DNA of 64,000 bases from JACXTP01 sp963827905. Lineage in GTDB: Archaea > Thermoplasmatota > Thermoplasmata > Methanomassiliicoccales > UBA472. Positions 32,197-41,146 of the stretch are shown piece after piece. The notes beneath the pieces are model-generated. The model saw only the letters and a program-made list of their open reading frames with translations. It did not search any database and was not told where the DNA came from. The stretch's first letter is position 1. Each line of letters opens with the position of its first letter. The DNA lies in the NCBI GenBank assembly GCA_963827905.1, contig CAWHCB010000011.1, positions 62,001 to 126,000 on the forward strand, in the 5' to 3' direction. A program made the position numbers and the translations under genes.

Positions 32197-32349
32197 CCCT
32201 ACTCCCGGACTCGGTTTTTCGAATAGGATGCAGGCAGGGCAAGTAAGGGCAGGTAGAACAGCAGGCTTGAAAGGACATTGGCTTTCCTCCTTGTTCAATG
32301 GATGCTGACCTCGCCCCTCGCCCTCGCCCTTCCGACCTATGGTGATCAA

Positions 32350-33348
32350 ATGGAAAAGAAGACAATGACAATGCTGGCCGTTGTGGTGGTGGTCGTGGTC
32401 ATCGCCGCCGCCGTGGGCGCCTTCGTGCTCATGGGGGACGGGGATGACAACGAGGAGACCACATCCAAGATCGTCCTGTTGAAGAACAACAGCACCGCTC
32501 CGGCCTTTTCGCCTTTGGATGAGAACGCCGTGTACAACAAGAGCTACCCATTGGCCCGTTACCTCTACCTCTACACTGATGGATATCCCAATGGTTCCGT
32601 CTACTCTTGGATCGACTATGTCCTGACCGCCGACAAAGGACAGGCACAGGCCGTGGACTCAGGCTTCTATGCCCTGCCGGCCGATGTCCTGGCCGCTGAG
32701 AGGTCCAAGCTGACCACCCAGGGCACCCCGGGCAGCAGCACCTCCAGCATCCAGCAGAAGGGCTCCGACACCATGTTGGAGATCTGCCAGTTGTGGTCCT
32801 CCAACTTCAAGACCGACAAGAGCATCGATGTCAGCATCGCCGGTGGCGGCTCCGGGACCGGCATCACCGCCCTCATCAACGGCGACGTCGACGTGGCCCA
32901 GGCCTCCCGTGCCATGAAGCAGAGCGAGATCGACCAGGCCATCGCCAACGGCGTGAATCCGGTGGAGTGGCGCGTCGCCGTGGACGGCATCGCCATCATC
33001 GTCAACTCCGACAACCCCATCGAGGTCCTGACCATGGAGCAGCTGCGCGGGATCTACAATGGCACCTACACCAACTGGAACCAGGTCGGCGGAGAGAACG
33101 GCCCGGTCCTGCTCTATGGCCGAAACCAGGCCTCCGGCACCTATGCCTACTTCCAGGAAGTGGTGCTGAAGAACGAGAACTACTCCGCATCTATGCAGCA
33201 GTTCACCGGCAGCTCCCAGGTAGTGGTCCAGGTGGAGGACAACCCCGGCGGCATCGGCTATGTGGGCATCGGATATGCCCCGCAGGACACGGCCGCCCAG
33301 GTCATCATGTCCGACGAGAACGCCATGATGGTGGAGAGGCGCAACTAA
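32350..33348 (+). CDS. pstS: Phosphate-binding protein PstS, circularly permuted order
   Basis: This intact 332-aa protein has an N-terminal membrane anchor (residues 8-28, valine-rich) followed by the ABC phosphate receptor. Phosphate-site motifs are GSDTMLEI (138), AGGGSGTG (164), DVAQASRAM (181) and RNQASGTYAYF (258). Unusually, the segment SPLDENAVYNKSYPLARYLYLYTDGYP with DKGQAQAVDSGFYALP, which closes ordinary PstS proteins after GYVG, sits at residues 54-110 here. The protein then ends 26 residues after GYVGIGYA. A low-complexity linker (TTQGTPGSSTSS) joins the modules. ATG 32350 follows GGTGAT. Confidence 0.9.
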   Translation: MEKKTMTMLAVVVVVVVIAAAVGAFVLMGDGDDNEETTSKIVLLKNNSTAPAFSPLDENAVYNKSYPLARYLYLYTDGYPNGSVYSWIDYVLTADKGQAQAVDSGFYALPADVLAAERSKLTTQGTPGSSTSSIQQKGSDTMLEICQLWSSNFKTDKSIDVSIAGGGSGTGITALINGDVDVAQASRAMKQSEIDQAIANGVNPVEWRVAVDGIAIIVNSDNPIEVLTMEQLRGIYNGTYTNWNQVGGENGPVLLYGRNQASGTYAYFQEVVLKNENYSASMQQFTGSSQVVVQVEDNPGGIGYVGIGYAPQDTAAQVIMSDENAMMVERRN

Positions 33349-33359
33349 ACCCTGAACTC

Positions 33360-33385
33360 GAGGCCCGGATCGCCCTCCGGGCCTC
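33360..33385 (+). terminator. Strong stem-loop between pstS and pstC
   Basis: GAGGCCCGG and CCGGGCCTC form a perfect 9-bp GC-rich stem with an 8-nt loop, followed by AATTATTT. It lies just after the pstS stop and 30 nt before pstC. In ABC operons such stems often stabilise or partly end the message after the binding-protein gene, so that the receptor is made in excess. Confidence 0.6.
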
Positions 33386-33414
33386 AATTATTTCCATAAC
33401 AAAGGAAGGATGAA

Positions 33415-34330
33415 ATGGCCAAGAAAATATCGAGCTATGGTGTCGATCAGAGCCGCCGGTTCAAGGAGATACTGGTCAGCGCCGTGCTCTTCACATGCAT
33501 GGTCATTTGCCTTTCCGTGCTCTTCCTGATCTTCTGGATGCTGATCGGCAACTCCATCCCCTTCTTCGAGGAGGTCAGCGTCTATGACTTCCTCACCGGG
33601 GACCAATGGAACCCGTTCCATCCCAACTACCCCCTGTTCGGCGTGCAGCCCCTCCTGACCGGCACCCTGCTGGTGTCCATCATCGCCGGGGTCATCGCCA
33701 TACCCATCGGTCTGGGCGCCTCCATATACATCTCCGAGGTCGCCGACCCCAAGCTCAAGAACTGGCTCAAGCCGTTCATCGAGATCATCGCCAGCGTTCC
33801 ATCGGTGGTGCTCGGTCTGTTCGCCGTGATCATACTCGCTGACTACGTCATGATCATCTTCGACCCATATTCCAAGCTCAACGCCCTCCTGGCCGGCATA
33901 ATCCTCGCCGTCATGATGATCCCCATCCAGGTGACCATCGCCGAGGAGGCCATGAACGCCGTTCCCAACTCCCTCCGGGAGGCCTCCTACGCCCTCGGCG
34001 CCACCAAGTGGGAGACCATACGCCACGCGGTGGTCCCCGCCGCCTTCTCCGGCATCGTCGCTTCGATAGTCCTGGCGCTGGGGAGGGCCATCGGCGAGAC
34101 CATGGCCGTCACGATGGCCGCCGGGAACGCCGCCCTCAACACCTGGAACCCGCTCTATCCCGTGCTCACCATGCCGGCCACCCTCGCCATCGAGATCCCC
34201 GAGGCCGCCTCCGGCTCCTTGCAGTACCAGGCGCTTGTTCGCGGTCGGCCTCTTGCTCTTCATCATCACCTTCGCCGTGAACATCGTGGCGGACATCGTC
34301 CTGGCGCGCTACCGGGAGGCATACAAATGA
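33415..34330 (+). CDS. pstC: Phosphate ABC transporter permease PstC (frameshifted near the end)
   Basis: This is a membrane permease with about six segments and the EAA-type coupling loop EEAMNAVPNSLREASYALGATKWETI. It starts ATG at 33415 after AAGGAAGGA. One extra base near 34232 (GCGCTTGTTC) shifts the last 32 codons; repaired, it ends LARYREAYK with TGA at 34328-34330, overlapping the pstA ATG. Unrepaired, the frame runs straight into pstA and mimics a PstC-PstA fusion of 590 aa, which I reject. The repaired length is about 304 aa. Confidence 0.93.
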
Positions 34331-35187
34331 ACCGCAACGACAAGCAGACCATAATATTCGGCCTGCTCGGCGCCTGCATGGTGATCGTGCTGCTGACCCT
34401 GGTCATCATTCTAGGGTCCATCATCGTGAACGGCCTGCCCATGCTCTCCTGGGACTTCCTCACCCAGTCGCCGGAGATAGACGACACCGGGGCGCAGACC
34501 GAGGGCGGCATATGGGGTCCGCTGGTGGGGACCTTCTACCTCATGCTCCTGGTGCTCGGCATCGCCATACCGGTGGGCGTCCTGGGGACGATATTCCTGG
34601 TGGAGTACTTGGGCAAATATTCCTGGAACCGCATCCTCTGGATAGTGATCAACAACCTTGCAGGCGTGCCGTCCATCGTCTACGGTCTGCTCGGTGTCGC
34701 CTTGTTCGTCGGTTACATGCAGTTCGGGCTCAGCCTGATCGCCGCCGGCCTCACCTTGGGCCTGATGGTCCTGCCGGTCACCATGGTCGCCACCCGCGAG
34801 GCGCTGGAGGCCGTGCCCCAATCGCTCCGGGACGCCTCCATCGCTCTGGGGGCCACACGCTGGCAGACCATGAGGCATCACACCGTCCCCTATTCCATGT
34901 CCGGGGTGCTGACCGGCGTCATCCTGTCCCTGTCACGGGCGGCCGGCGAGACCGCACCCATACTGGTGACCGGCGTGGTGGCCAGCGCCGCCATACCGAA
35001 CTCCTTAACCGACTCGTTCCAGGCCATGCCCTACTACATCTACATCCTGGTCACACAGACCGCCAACGTCGACCGAGCCTACGCCGTGGCATGGGGCACC
35101 GCCCTGGTGCTGGTGGCCCTGGTGGTCGGCCTGAACCTGGTCGCCATCGTCATTCGCAAACGCTACAGACAGAAATACAAGTGGTGA
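34327..35187 (+). CDS. pstA: Phosphate ABC transporter permease PstA
   Basis: This intact 286-aa second permease has the coupling loop TREALEAVPQSLRDASIALGATRW and the typical GETAPILVTGV segment. The start ATG overlaps the repaired pstC stop (ATGA), and its TGA overlaps the GTG start of pstB (GTGA). It pairs with PstC to form the membrane channel for phosphate. Confidence 0.94.
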   Translation: MNRNDKQTIIFGLLGACMVIVLLTLVIILGSIIVNGLPMLSWDFLTQSPEIDDTGAQTEGGIWGPLVGTFYLMLLVLGIAIPVGVLGTIFLVEYLGKYSWNRILWIVINNLAGVPSIVYGLLGVALFVGYMQFGLSLIAAGLTLGLMVLPVTMVATREALEAVPQSLRDASIALGATRWQTMRHHTVPYSMSGVLTGVILSLSRAAGETAPILVTGVVASAAIPNSLTDSFQAMPYYIYILVTQTANVDRAYAVAWGTALVLVALVVGLNLVAIVIRKRYRQKYKW

Positions 35188-35973
35188 TACACATTCGCAA
35201 AGATCGAAGTCGAGGACCTGAACGTATATTTCGAGAAACATCACGCCCTGAAGAACGTGGATATCAAGATCAACGAGAGGGAGATCACCGCCATCATCGG
35301 GCCGTCCGGTTGTGGCAAGTCCACCTTCATCCGCAGCATCAACCGCATGAACGACCTGGTGATGGGCTGCACCGTCAAGGGCACGGTCAACGTGGACGGG
35401 AAGGACATCTACGGCAAGGGCGTGGACGCGGTGGAGGTGAGGAAGCGCATCGGTATGGTGTTCCAGCGGCCCAACCCCTTCCCCAAGTCCATCTTCGAGA
35501 ACATCGCCTACGCCCCCCGCCTGCACGGCTTCGTCGATGAGAAGGGACAGCACCACAGCTACAACAAGCAACAGCTGAAGGAGATCGTGGAATGGAGCCT
35601 GAAGCGGGCCGCCCTGTGGGAGGAGGTGAGCGACCGCCTGGACAAGAGCGCCTACAACCTCTCCGGCGGTCAGCAGCAGCGGCTGTGCATCGCCCGGGCG
35701 CTGGCCATCAAGCCGGAGATCATTCTGTTCGATGAGCCATGCTCCGCCCTCGACCCCATCGCCACCGCCAAGATCGAGGACCTGCTCATCGACCTGAAGA
35801 AGGATTATACGGTGTGCATCGTCACGCACAACATGCAGCAGGCCGCCCGCGTCGCCGACCGGACGGCATACTTCTACCTGGGCGAGCTGATAGAGTTCGG
35901 CGAGACCAAACAGATATTCGAGAAGCCGGAGAAGGAGCTGACCGAGCAGTACATCACCGGGAGGATGGGTTGA
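35184..35973 (+). CDS. pstB: Phosphate ABC transporter ATP-binding protein PstB (frameshifted at start)
   Basis: The Walker A motif is GPSGCGKST, the signature LSGGQQQRLCIARAL and Walker B ILFDEPCSALD, with the switch His in VTHNMQQAARVAD. The N-terminal strand EVEDLNVYFEKHHALKNVDI has no start in its own frame. A GTG at 35184, overlapping the pstA stop, becomes in frame if one A is removed from CGCAAAGATC near 35200. The repaired length is about 262 aa. An internal ATG at 35257 would cut off the first strand and is not preferred. Confidence 0.93.
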
Positions 35974-36759
35974 ATGACATCGAGGGTACAGTTCGCGCAC
36001 GAGATGGAGGAGCTGAACAAGGAAGTGGAGGAGATGGGCGAGCTGGCCCGCCTGGCCATCGAGAAGGCGGTCAAGCTCATCGTCACCGGCGACTACTACC
36101 TCAAGGACGAGGTGAGGAAGCTGGACAAGGAGCTCTACCGCTACGAGATGATGATCGAGAAGCATTGCACCGACATCATCGCGCTCTACACCCCGGTGGC
36201 CAGCGACCTGCGCCGAGTCTCCGTCAGCTGGAAGATCATCGAGGACCTGAGCCGCATCGGGCGCTACGCCTGGGACATCGCGGAGATCGCCGAGGTCTTC
36301 GACGGTCAGAAGTTCAAGAAGGTGCTCAGCCTGCCCCAGATGGCCTCGCAGGTGGTGGGGATGGTGACCGACTCGGTGGACTACTACACCACCGGGAACG
36401 CGGTGGAGGCTCGCAAGCTCTTCGACCGGGACGATGAGATCGACGAGCTCTACGACACCATCTTCCGGGAGATGCTCACCTACATGTTCGAGGACCCGAA
36501 GAAGATCACGATCGGCATCCACTACATCCTCATCGCCCGGTACCTGGAGCGGGTGGCGGACCATGCCTGCAACATCGGCGAGCGCGTGGTCTACATGGTC
36601 ACCGGCGAGCGCTGGGACCCGGCCGACCGCAAGCGCAAGCTTCCTGCGAACAAGAACGGGGTGGAGGAATATCAACGCGAGGTCGCCAAGAGCCGCAAGG
36701 AACCGATCCGGCCCACGGATGTCGGGGACTATCACCAGCACGAGCTGGCGGAGAAGTGA
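35974..36759 (+). CDS. phoU: Phosphate transport regulator PhoU
   Basis: This intact 261-aa protein has two three-helix PhoU repeats with the metal-binding patterns DLSRIGRYAWDIAE and YLERVADHACNIGE. It starts directly after the pstB stop (TGAATG). PhoU restrains Pst activity and signals phosphate status; many archaea lack the PhoR/PhoB pair it serves in bacteria. The charged C-terminal tail (about 40 residues) is longer than in bacterial PhoU. A second PhoU-type protein, fused to AbrB, lies across the operon promoter. Confidence 0.92.
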   Translation: MTSRVQFAHEMEELNKEVEEMGELARLAIEKAVKLIVTGDYYLKDEVRKLDKELYRYEMMIEKHCTDIIALYTPVASDLRRVSVSWKIIEDLSRIGRYAWDIAEIAEVFDGQKFKKVLSLPQMASQVVGMVTDSVDYYTTGNAVEARKLFDRDDEIDELYDTIFREMLTYMFEDPKKITIGIHYILIARYLERVADHACNIGERVVYMVTGERWDPADRKRKLPANKNGVEEYQREVAKSRKEPIRPTDVGDYHQHELAEK

Positions 36760-36816
36760 GCACCTCCGCCGATAACGCTTTTTACCCCCACCTCCCATTC
36801 AAGCGGCAGTGATCAC

Positions 36817-37263
36817 ATGAGGGAATGCATGAGAATGGGGGCCGACGAGGCCGTTGACAAGCTTTCGAAGGAGATGGGCGGTTACACGCCGAACACCTTG
36901 CATCACATCAAGAAGCACCACCCCGAGCTGGCCGCCTTGATCCACGACATGGACCGGGTCATGGTGGAGGATGGAGCCTTGGACCGCAAGACCAAGCGCC
37001 TGATCGCCTTGGCCTGCGTGGCGGTGCGCATGTGCGACGACTGCATCTACCCCCAGGCCAAGGTGGCCAAGAACTATGGTGCCACCAGGGATGAGATCAT
37101 CGAGGCCCTGAACGTCGCCGTCCTCACCGGTGGCGTGCCGACCTGGTCCACCGCCAAGTACGGCATCACTCAGCTCTTCGAGGAGTGGGACGAGGAGGAC
37201 CTGGAGAAGGCAGAGAGGAAACCAGCCCCCAAGAAGAAGGCGGCCCCCAAGAAGAAGAAATGA
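36817..37263 (+). CDS. AhpD/carboxymuconolactone decarboxylase-like protein with Lys-rich tail
   Basis: This 148-aa protein has a CMD-type helical domain. The redox motif CDDC is in CVAVRMCDDCIYPQAKVAKN, followed by GATRDEIIEALNVAVLTGG. This fits an AhpD-like thiol peroxidase or disulfide reductase role. The last 18 residues (KPAPKKKAAPKKKK) form a basic Pro/Ala/Lys tail absent from ordinary AhpD, which could bind nucleic acid or an acidic partner. Start ATG 36817 follows a TTTTTA element by about 35 nt. Monocistronic. Confidence 0.8.
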   Translation: MRECMRMGADEAVDKLSKEMGGYTPNTLHHIKKHHPELAALIHDMDRVMVEDGALDRKTKRLIALACVAVRMCDDCIYPQAKVAKNYGATRDEIIEALNVAVLTGGVPTWSTAKYGITQLFEEWDEEDLEKAERKPAPKKKAAPKKKK

Positions 37264-37378
37264 GGGCGATCCGAACATGACCTGGACTGGTACCCACCAG
37301 TCCTATCCATTCTTTCCGTTTTTGAAATAGATTTATATACGGGTTAAGCGTCATAGAATATCCACTGGAGAAATAATT

Positions 37379-37714
37379 TTGGCCTATCGAGGAAAGAACT
37401 TCAAGGACAGGAAGGAGAAGTACAGACCGTCCGCCAGCGATACCACCCGCGTTCCCATGCTCAACTTGAGGCGTATAAACGAGTTCAAGTATGACCTGAG
37501 GGAAGCGATGAACAACAAGGAAATGGACCCCAATCTCATGCAGACCTTCTTGGCGAACATCATCGCCAAAGCGTCGAGGACCTCCATCGTGGAGGCCAAG
37601 AACTATGTCCGGGAATCCCAGGCCAGCGGTCTGGTCTCAAAGGAACTGGCCGACAATGTCTGCTATGTTCTGGACCGCTACACGAAGTTCCAATCCCAGA
37701 ACAATCAGACCTGA
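37379..37714 (+). CDS. Conserved small archaeal protein of unknown function
   Basis: This is a basic, helical protein of about 111 aa (AYRGKNFKDRKEKYRPSAS at the start, then NLRRINEFKYDLREAMNNKE and TSIVEAKNYVRESQASGLVSKE). I do not recognise the family. The TTG at 37379 is the only start near the conserved sequence, and ATTTATATACGG (37331-37342), a good TATA element, lies about 40 nt upstream. It stands alone between the AhpD-like and rhodanese genes. Confidence 0.6.
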   Translation: MAYRGKNFKDRKEKYRPSASDTTRVPMLNLRRINEFKYDLREAMNNKEMDPNLMQTFLANIIAKASRTSIVEAKNYVRESQASGLVSKELADNVCYVLDRYTKFQSQNNQT

Positions 37715-37822
37715 TCATATCCGAACGGTCCGGTCCTTTGTGAATCACCTTCCAGCTCCAGCCCTGTTCTTAACAATCTTTTAATAACCTGTCGCTCCCC
37801 TTGATTTTCCGAGGCAATCATC

Positions 37823-38695
37823 ATGGCAGCGCATCCGTTCCCATCCGGCGAGGGCAAGGTGAGGTGGGTCTCCAGCGACTGGCTGGCGGACCATCTCGAC
37901 GACGACATGGTCATCATCGACACGCAACCGAACATCCACGATTACATCGCGGAGCACATACCCGGGGCCGTCTACGCCAACGAGGGATTGATCCGGGTGA
38001 ACGAGTACGGCTTCCCTCAGGTCTTCGTCCCAGGCGAGGCGATGGAGCCGATCATCGGACGACTGGGCGTGGAGAGGGGCAAGCCCGCCCTGGTCTACAC
38101 CGGCATAGGGGCGGTGAAGAAATGGGGCGATGGCCTGGAGCAGTCCAAATGGGCCTATGCTCTGGCCCGTTACGGTCACGACAAGATCTACGTGCTCGAT
38201 GGTGGGCTGGACAAGTGGAAGGCTGAAGGAAAGGCCCTCACCCAGATGTTCCCCTCCAAGGATTCCAGCGAATTCGAGGTGGAAGTGAACGACGACTACT
38301 TCGTGGACATGGAGGACGTCAAGGAGATGAAGGACAAGGGGAACGTGATCGTGCTCGATGCCCGGCCCCCGGCGGTATACGAGGGCAAGGGCGTCTGGGC
38401 CCGACCCGGGCACATACCCGGTTCCGTCAACCTGCCCTGGGCCAGCCTGATGGACCCCAACAACACCCGGTTGTTCAAACCGGTAGACGAGGTGCGCCGT
38501 CTGGCCGAGGCGGTCGGGGCGACGAAGGACAAGATCGTCATCTGCTCCTGCGGCACGGGGCGCGAGGCGACCCTGGAGTTCCTCACCTTCAAGTGGTTGC
38601 TGGACTACCCGAGCGTGCATATCTACGAGGGCGCCTTCACGGAGTGGTCGGCCTATCCGCAGAACCCAGTGGTCACCGGCAAGAGCCCTTACTGA
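37823..38695 (+). CDS. Tandem-rhodanese sulfurtransferase
   Basis: This intact 290-aa protein has two rhodanese domains. The C-terminal one holds the active loop CSCGTGREAT with the catalytic cysteine. In the N-terminal one the matching loop (VYTGIGAVKKWGDG) has no cysteine, the normal arrangement of thiosulfate sulfurtransferases. It moves sulfane sulfur from thiosulfate to a thiol acceptor. The ATG is about 35 nt after CTTTTAATAA. A link to the homocysteine genes is possible but they are 30 kb away. Confidence 0.88.
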   Translation: MAAHPFPSGEGKVRWVSSDWLADHLDDDMVIIDTQPNIHDYIAEHIPGAVYANEGLIRVNEYGFPQVFVPGEAMEPIIGRLGVERGKPALVYTGIGAVKKWGDGLEQSKWAYALARYGHDKIYVLDGGLDKWKAEGKALTQMFPSKDSSEFEVEVNDDYFVDMEDVKEMKDKGNVIVLDARPPAVYEGKGVWARPGHIPGSVNLPWASLMDPNNTRLFKPVDEVRRLAEAVGATKDKIVICSCGTGREATLEFLTFKWLLDYPSVHIYEGAFTEWSAYPQNPVVTGKSPY

Positions 38696-38767
38696 GCCAA
38701 AATCAGGTCTAGGACCATAGAGCCTAGTGGCAACCTTTAATATGGATGAAGGGGTGGAAGAGGGTCG

Positions 38768-39868
38768 ATGGACCCAAGGGTCGATAAGCTAGCCACATTG
38801 CTCGCCTCGTATTCGCTAGAGGTGAAACCGGGGGACCGGGTCCTGCTACACGGCGACGTCGCCACCCTGCCATTGCTCCGGGCCTTCTATGACCAGATCG
38901 TCAAGCTTGGGGGTCTCCCGGAACTGATGGTCGAGGACCAGCATTGCTACGAGGCGCTTTTGCGACACGCATCGGACGAGCAGCTGCTCACACCCTCCCC
39001 ATCCTACCATCGGGCGGTGGAGACGGCACAGGCCTACCTCACCGTCTGGGGGAACAGGAACACGCGATACCTGAGCAACATCGACCCGGAACGCATGCAA
39101 TTGGTGCACCGGGGCCGGGAGGCGGTGGAGCGGTTGATGTTGGAGCGGGAGCAGCGCAAGGAGATCCGCTGGTGCGGCACCCAATTCCCCACCGAGGCGG
39201 GCGCGCAGGAGGCGAACATGTCCCTGGGCGAGTACGAGGACTTCTGTTACTCGGCCTGCCTGCTGGACCGGGAGGACCCGGTGAGCGAGTGGCGCGAGGC
39301 GAAGCAGGAGCAGGACCACATCTGCGCCAGGCTGGAGCGCAAGCGCAACATACGCATCGTGGCCGAGGACACCGACCTCAGGATGTCGATCGCGGGCCGA
39401 CCGTGGGTACGCTGCGCCGGCAAGGTGAACATGCCGGACGGAGAGGTGTACACCAGCCCGGTGGAGGAATCGTTGGAGGGGCACATCCGCTTCTCCTTCC
39501 CCGGGATCGAGATGGGCCAGGAGATCGACGACATCCAGCTCTGGTTCGAGAAGGGCAGGGTGGTCCGGGCCGAGGCGGCGAAGGGCGAGGCGCTGTTGAA
39601 ACGATTGATACAGACCGATGCCGGCGCCTGCTACGCAGGGGAGCTGGGCATAGGCACCAATTACGGCATCAAGCGCTTCACGCGCAACATGTTGTTCGAC
39701 GAGAAGATCGGCGGCACGGTCCACGTGGCCCTGGGCCGAGGCTTTCCGCAGTCCGGGGGCAAGAACTTCTCAGTGATCCATTGGGACATGCTGTGCGACA
39801 TGCGCCAGGGCGGCGAGCTCATCGCCGATGGCGAGGTCATCTACCGCGACGGCCGTTTCCTGCCTTGA
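38768..39868 (+). CDS. M29-family aminopeptidase
   Basis: This intact 366-aa protein has the thermophilic aminopeptidase T/AmpS fold. Metal-site segments are ACYAGELGIGTNYGI (Glu), GTVHVALGRGFPQSGG (His) and FSVIHWDMLCDM (His-Asp). M29 enzymes are cytoplasmic, broad-specificity dimers that need Co or Zn. The start ATG 38768 lies about 35 nt after CCTTTAATATGG. It converges with the dehydrogenase gene, with 7 nt between their stops. Confidence 0.88.
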   Translation: MDPRVDKLATLLASYSLEVKPGDRVLLHGDVATLPLLRAFYDQIVKLGGLPELMVEDQHCYEALLRHASDEQLLTPSPSYHRAVETAQAYLTVWGNRNTRYLSNIDPERMQLVHRGREAVERLMLEREQRKEIRWCGTQFPTEAGAQEANMSLGEYEDFCYSACLLDREDPVSEWREAKQEQDHICARLERKRNIRIVAEDTDLRMSIAGRPWVRCAGKVNMPDGEVYTSPVEESLEGHIRFSFPGIEMGQEIDDIQLWFEKGRVVRAEAAKGEALLKRLIQTDAGACYAGELGIGTNYGIKRFTRNMLFDEKIGGTVHVALGRGFPQSGGKNFSVIHWDMLCDMRQGGELIADGEVIYRDGRFLP

Positions 39869-39875
39869 TGCGACA

Positions 39876-41075
39876 TCAGCGCGCTTGGTAGGCCTTCCAC
39901 TTCCTCTCCAGGTCCGGGTCCGTCAAAGTTTCCATGATGTAGCCGGCGAACTGTTCCCCGGTGGCACCGTCGGACCGTCCGGTCATCTTGAAGCGGCGCT
40001 CATGCTGGCAGCAGACGTCCAAAGCCATCTCCAATCTCTTGGCCTTCTCCACCTTGCCGATGTGGTTGAGCAGCATGGCCGCGGCCTTGATGATGCTGCT
40101 CGGGTCGGCGTACTGCGCCCGACCCTCATCGACCATGCGCGGCGCCGAGCCGTGTATGGCCTCGAACATGGCGTAGCGCATGCCGATGTTGGCCGAGCCG
40201 GCCGTGCCCACGCCGCCCTGGATCTGGGCCGCCTCGTCGGTGAGGATGTCGCCGTAGAGGTTGGGCATCACCATGACCTTGAAGTCGCTGCGGCGGTAGG
40301 GGTCGATGAGCTTGGCGGTCATGATGTCGATGAACCAGTCGTCCCACTTGATCCCGGGGTAGTCCTTCGCCACCTTCTCGGCCATGCTGAGGAACTTGCC
40401 GTCCGTGGTCTTGACCACGTTGGCCTTGGTGACGACGCTGACCTTGTCGATGCCGTTCTTCTTGGCATGCTCGAAGGCGAGACGGATGATGCGCTCGCAG
40501 CCTTGGGTGGTGGCCACGCAGAAATCGAAGGCCAGGTCCTCGTCCACGTTGACGCCCTTGCTGCCCAGGATGTAGGCGCCCTCGGTGTTCTCCCGGAAGA
40601 ACATCCAGTCGATGTTCTGCTCCGGCACCCGGACCGGGCGCACGTTGGCGAAGAGGTCCAGCTCGCGGCGCATGGCCACGTTGGCCGATTCGATGTTGGG
40701 CCACGGGTCCCCCTTCTTCGGGGTGGTGGTCGGCCCCTTGAGCACGACGTGACAGTCCTTGATCTCCGCCAGCACGTCGTCGGGTATGGCCTTCATGGCC
40801 TTGGCCCGGTTCTCGATGGTGAGGCCCTCGATGGTGCGCAGCTCGACCTTGCCCTGGGCCACCTCCTCTCTGAGGAGGAACTCCAGCACGGTCTTGGCAT
40901 GGGCGCAGATGAACGGCCCGATGCCGTCCCCGCCCACGATGCCGATGACGATCCTGTCCAGGCGGGAGAAGTCCGTCCAGGATTGGGCGGACCTCATCTG
41001 CTCCACCCGTCTCATCTGCTCCTCCACCACCTTGGCGAAGTGCTCCTTCGCCCTGTCCACCGCGGCCCGGTCCAA
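39876..41075 (-). CDS. Isocitrate/homoisocitrate dehydrogenase family protein
   Basis: This intact 399-aa beta-decarboxylating dehydrogenase has VIGIVGGDGIGPFI, the substrate loop SANVAMRRELDLFANVRPVR, FRENTEGAYI, PNLYGDILTDEAAQIQGG and EAIHGSAPR. Isocitrate (TCA) is the likeliest substrate, but homoisocitrate or longer analogues of the aks pathway cannot be excluded, since an aks-like set is encoded 10 kb away. An N-terminal extension of about 40 residues precedes the core fold. The ATG at 41075 has no close upstream gene. Confidence 0.8.
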   Translation of the reverse strand: MDRAAVDRAKEHFAKVVEEQMRRVEQMRSAQSWTDFSRLDRIVIGIVGGDGIGPFICAHAKTVLEFLLREEVAQGKVELRTIEGLTIENRAKAMKAIPDDVLAEIKDCHVVLKGPTTTPKKGDPWPNIESANVAMRRELDLFANVRPVRVPEQNIDWMFFRENTEGAYILGSKGVNVDEDLAFDFCVATTQGCERIIRLAFEHAKKNGIDKVSVVTKANVVKTTDGKFLSMAEKVAKDYPGIKWDDWFIDIMTAKLIDPYRRSDFKVMVMPNLYGDILTDEAAQIQGGVGTAGSANIGMRYAMFEAIHGSAPRMVDEGRAQYADPSSIIKAAAMLLNHIGKVEKAKRLEMALDVCCQHERRFKMTGRSDGATGEQFAGYIMETLTDPDLERKWKAYQAR

Positions 41076-41146
41076 CCTCTCAACCTCGGTCCCTGATAAA
41101 ATCGTACCTCTATTTTAGCTCTGCCCGATTCGTTCCAGGACGACCA

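Noticed and set aside
33415..35187. A single 590-aa PstC-PstA fusion reading frame
   Set aside because: It arises because one extra base near 34232 moves pstC into the pstA frame. The normal pstC end (LARYREAYK, stop 34328-34330) is present in the other frame and overlaps the pstA ATG.
35005..36798. A 597-codon minus-strand frame opposite pstA-pstB-phoU
   Set aside because: Antisense to three clearly real genes; composition typical of a shadow frame.
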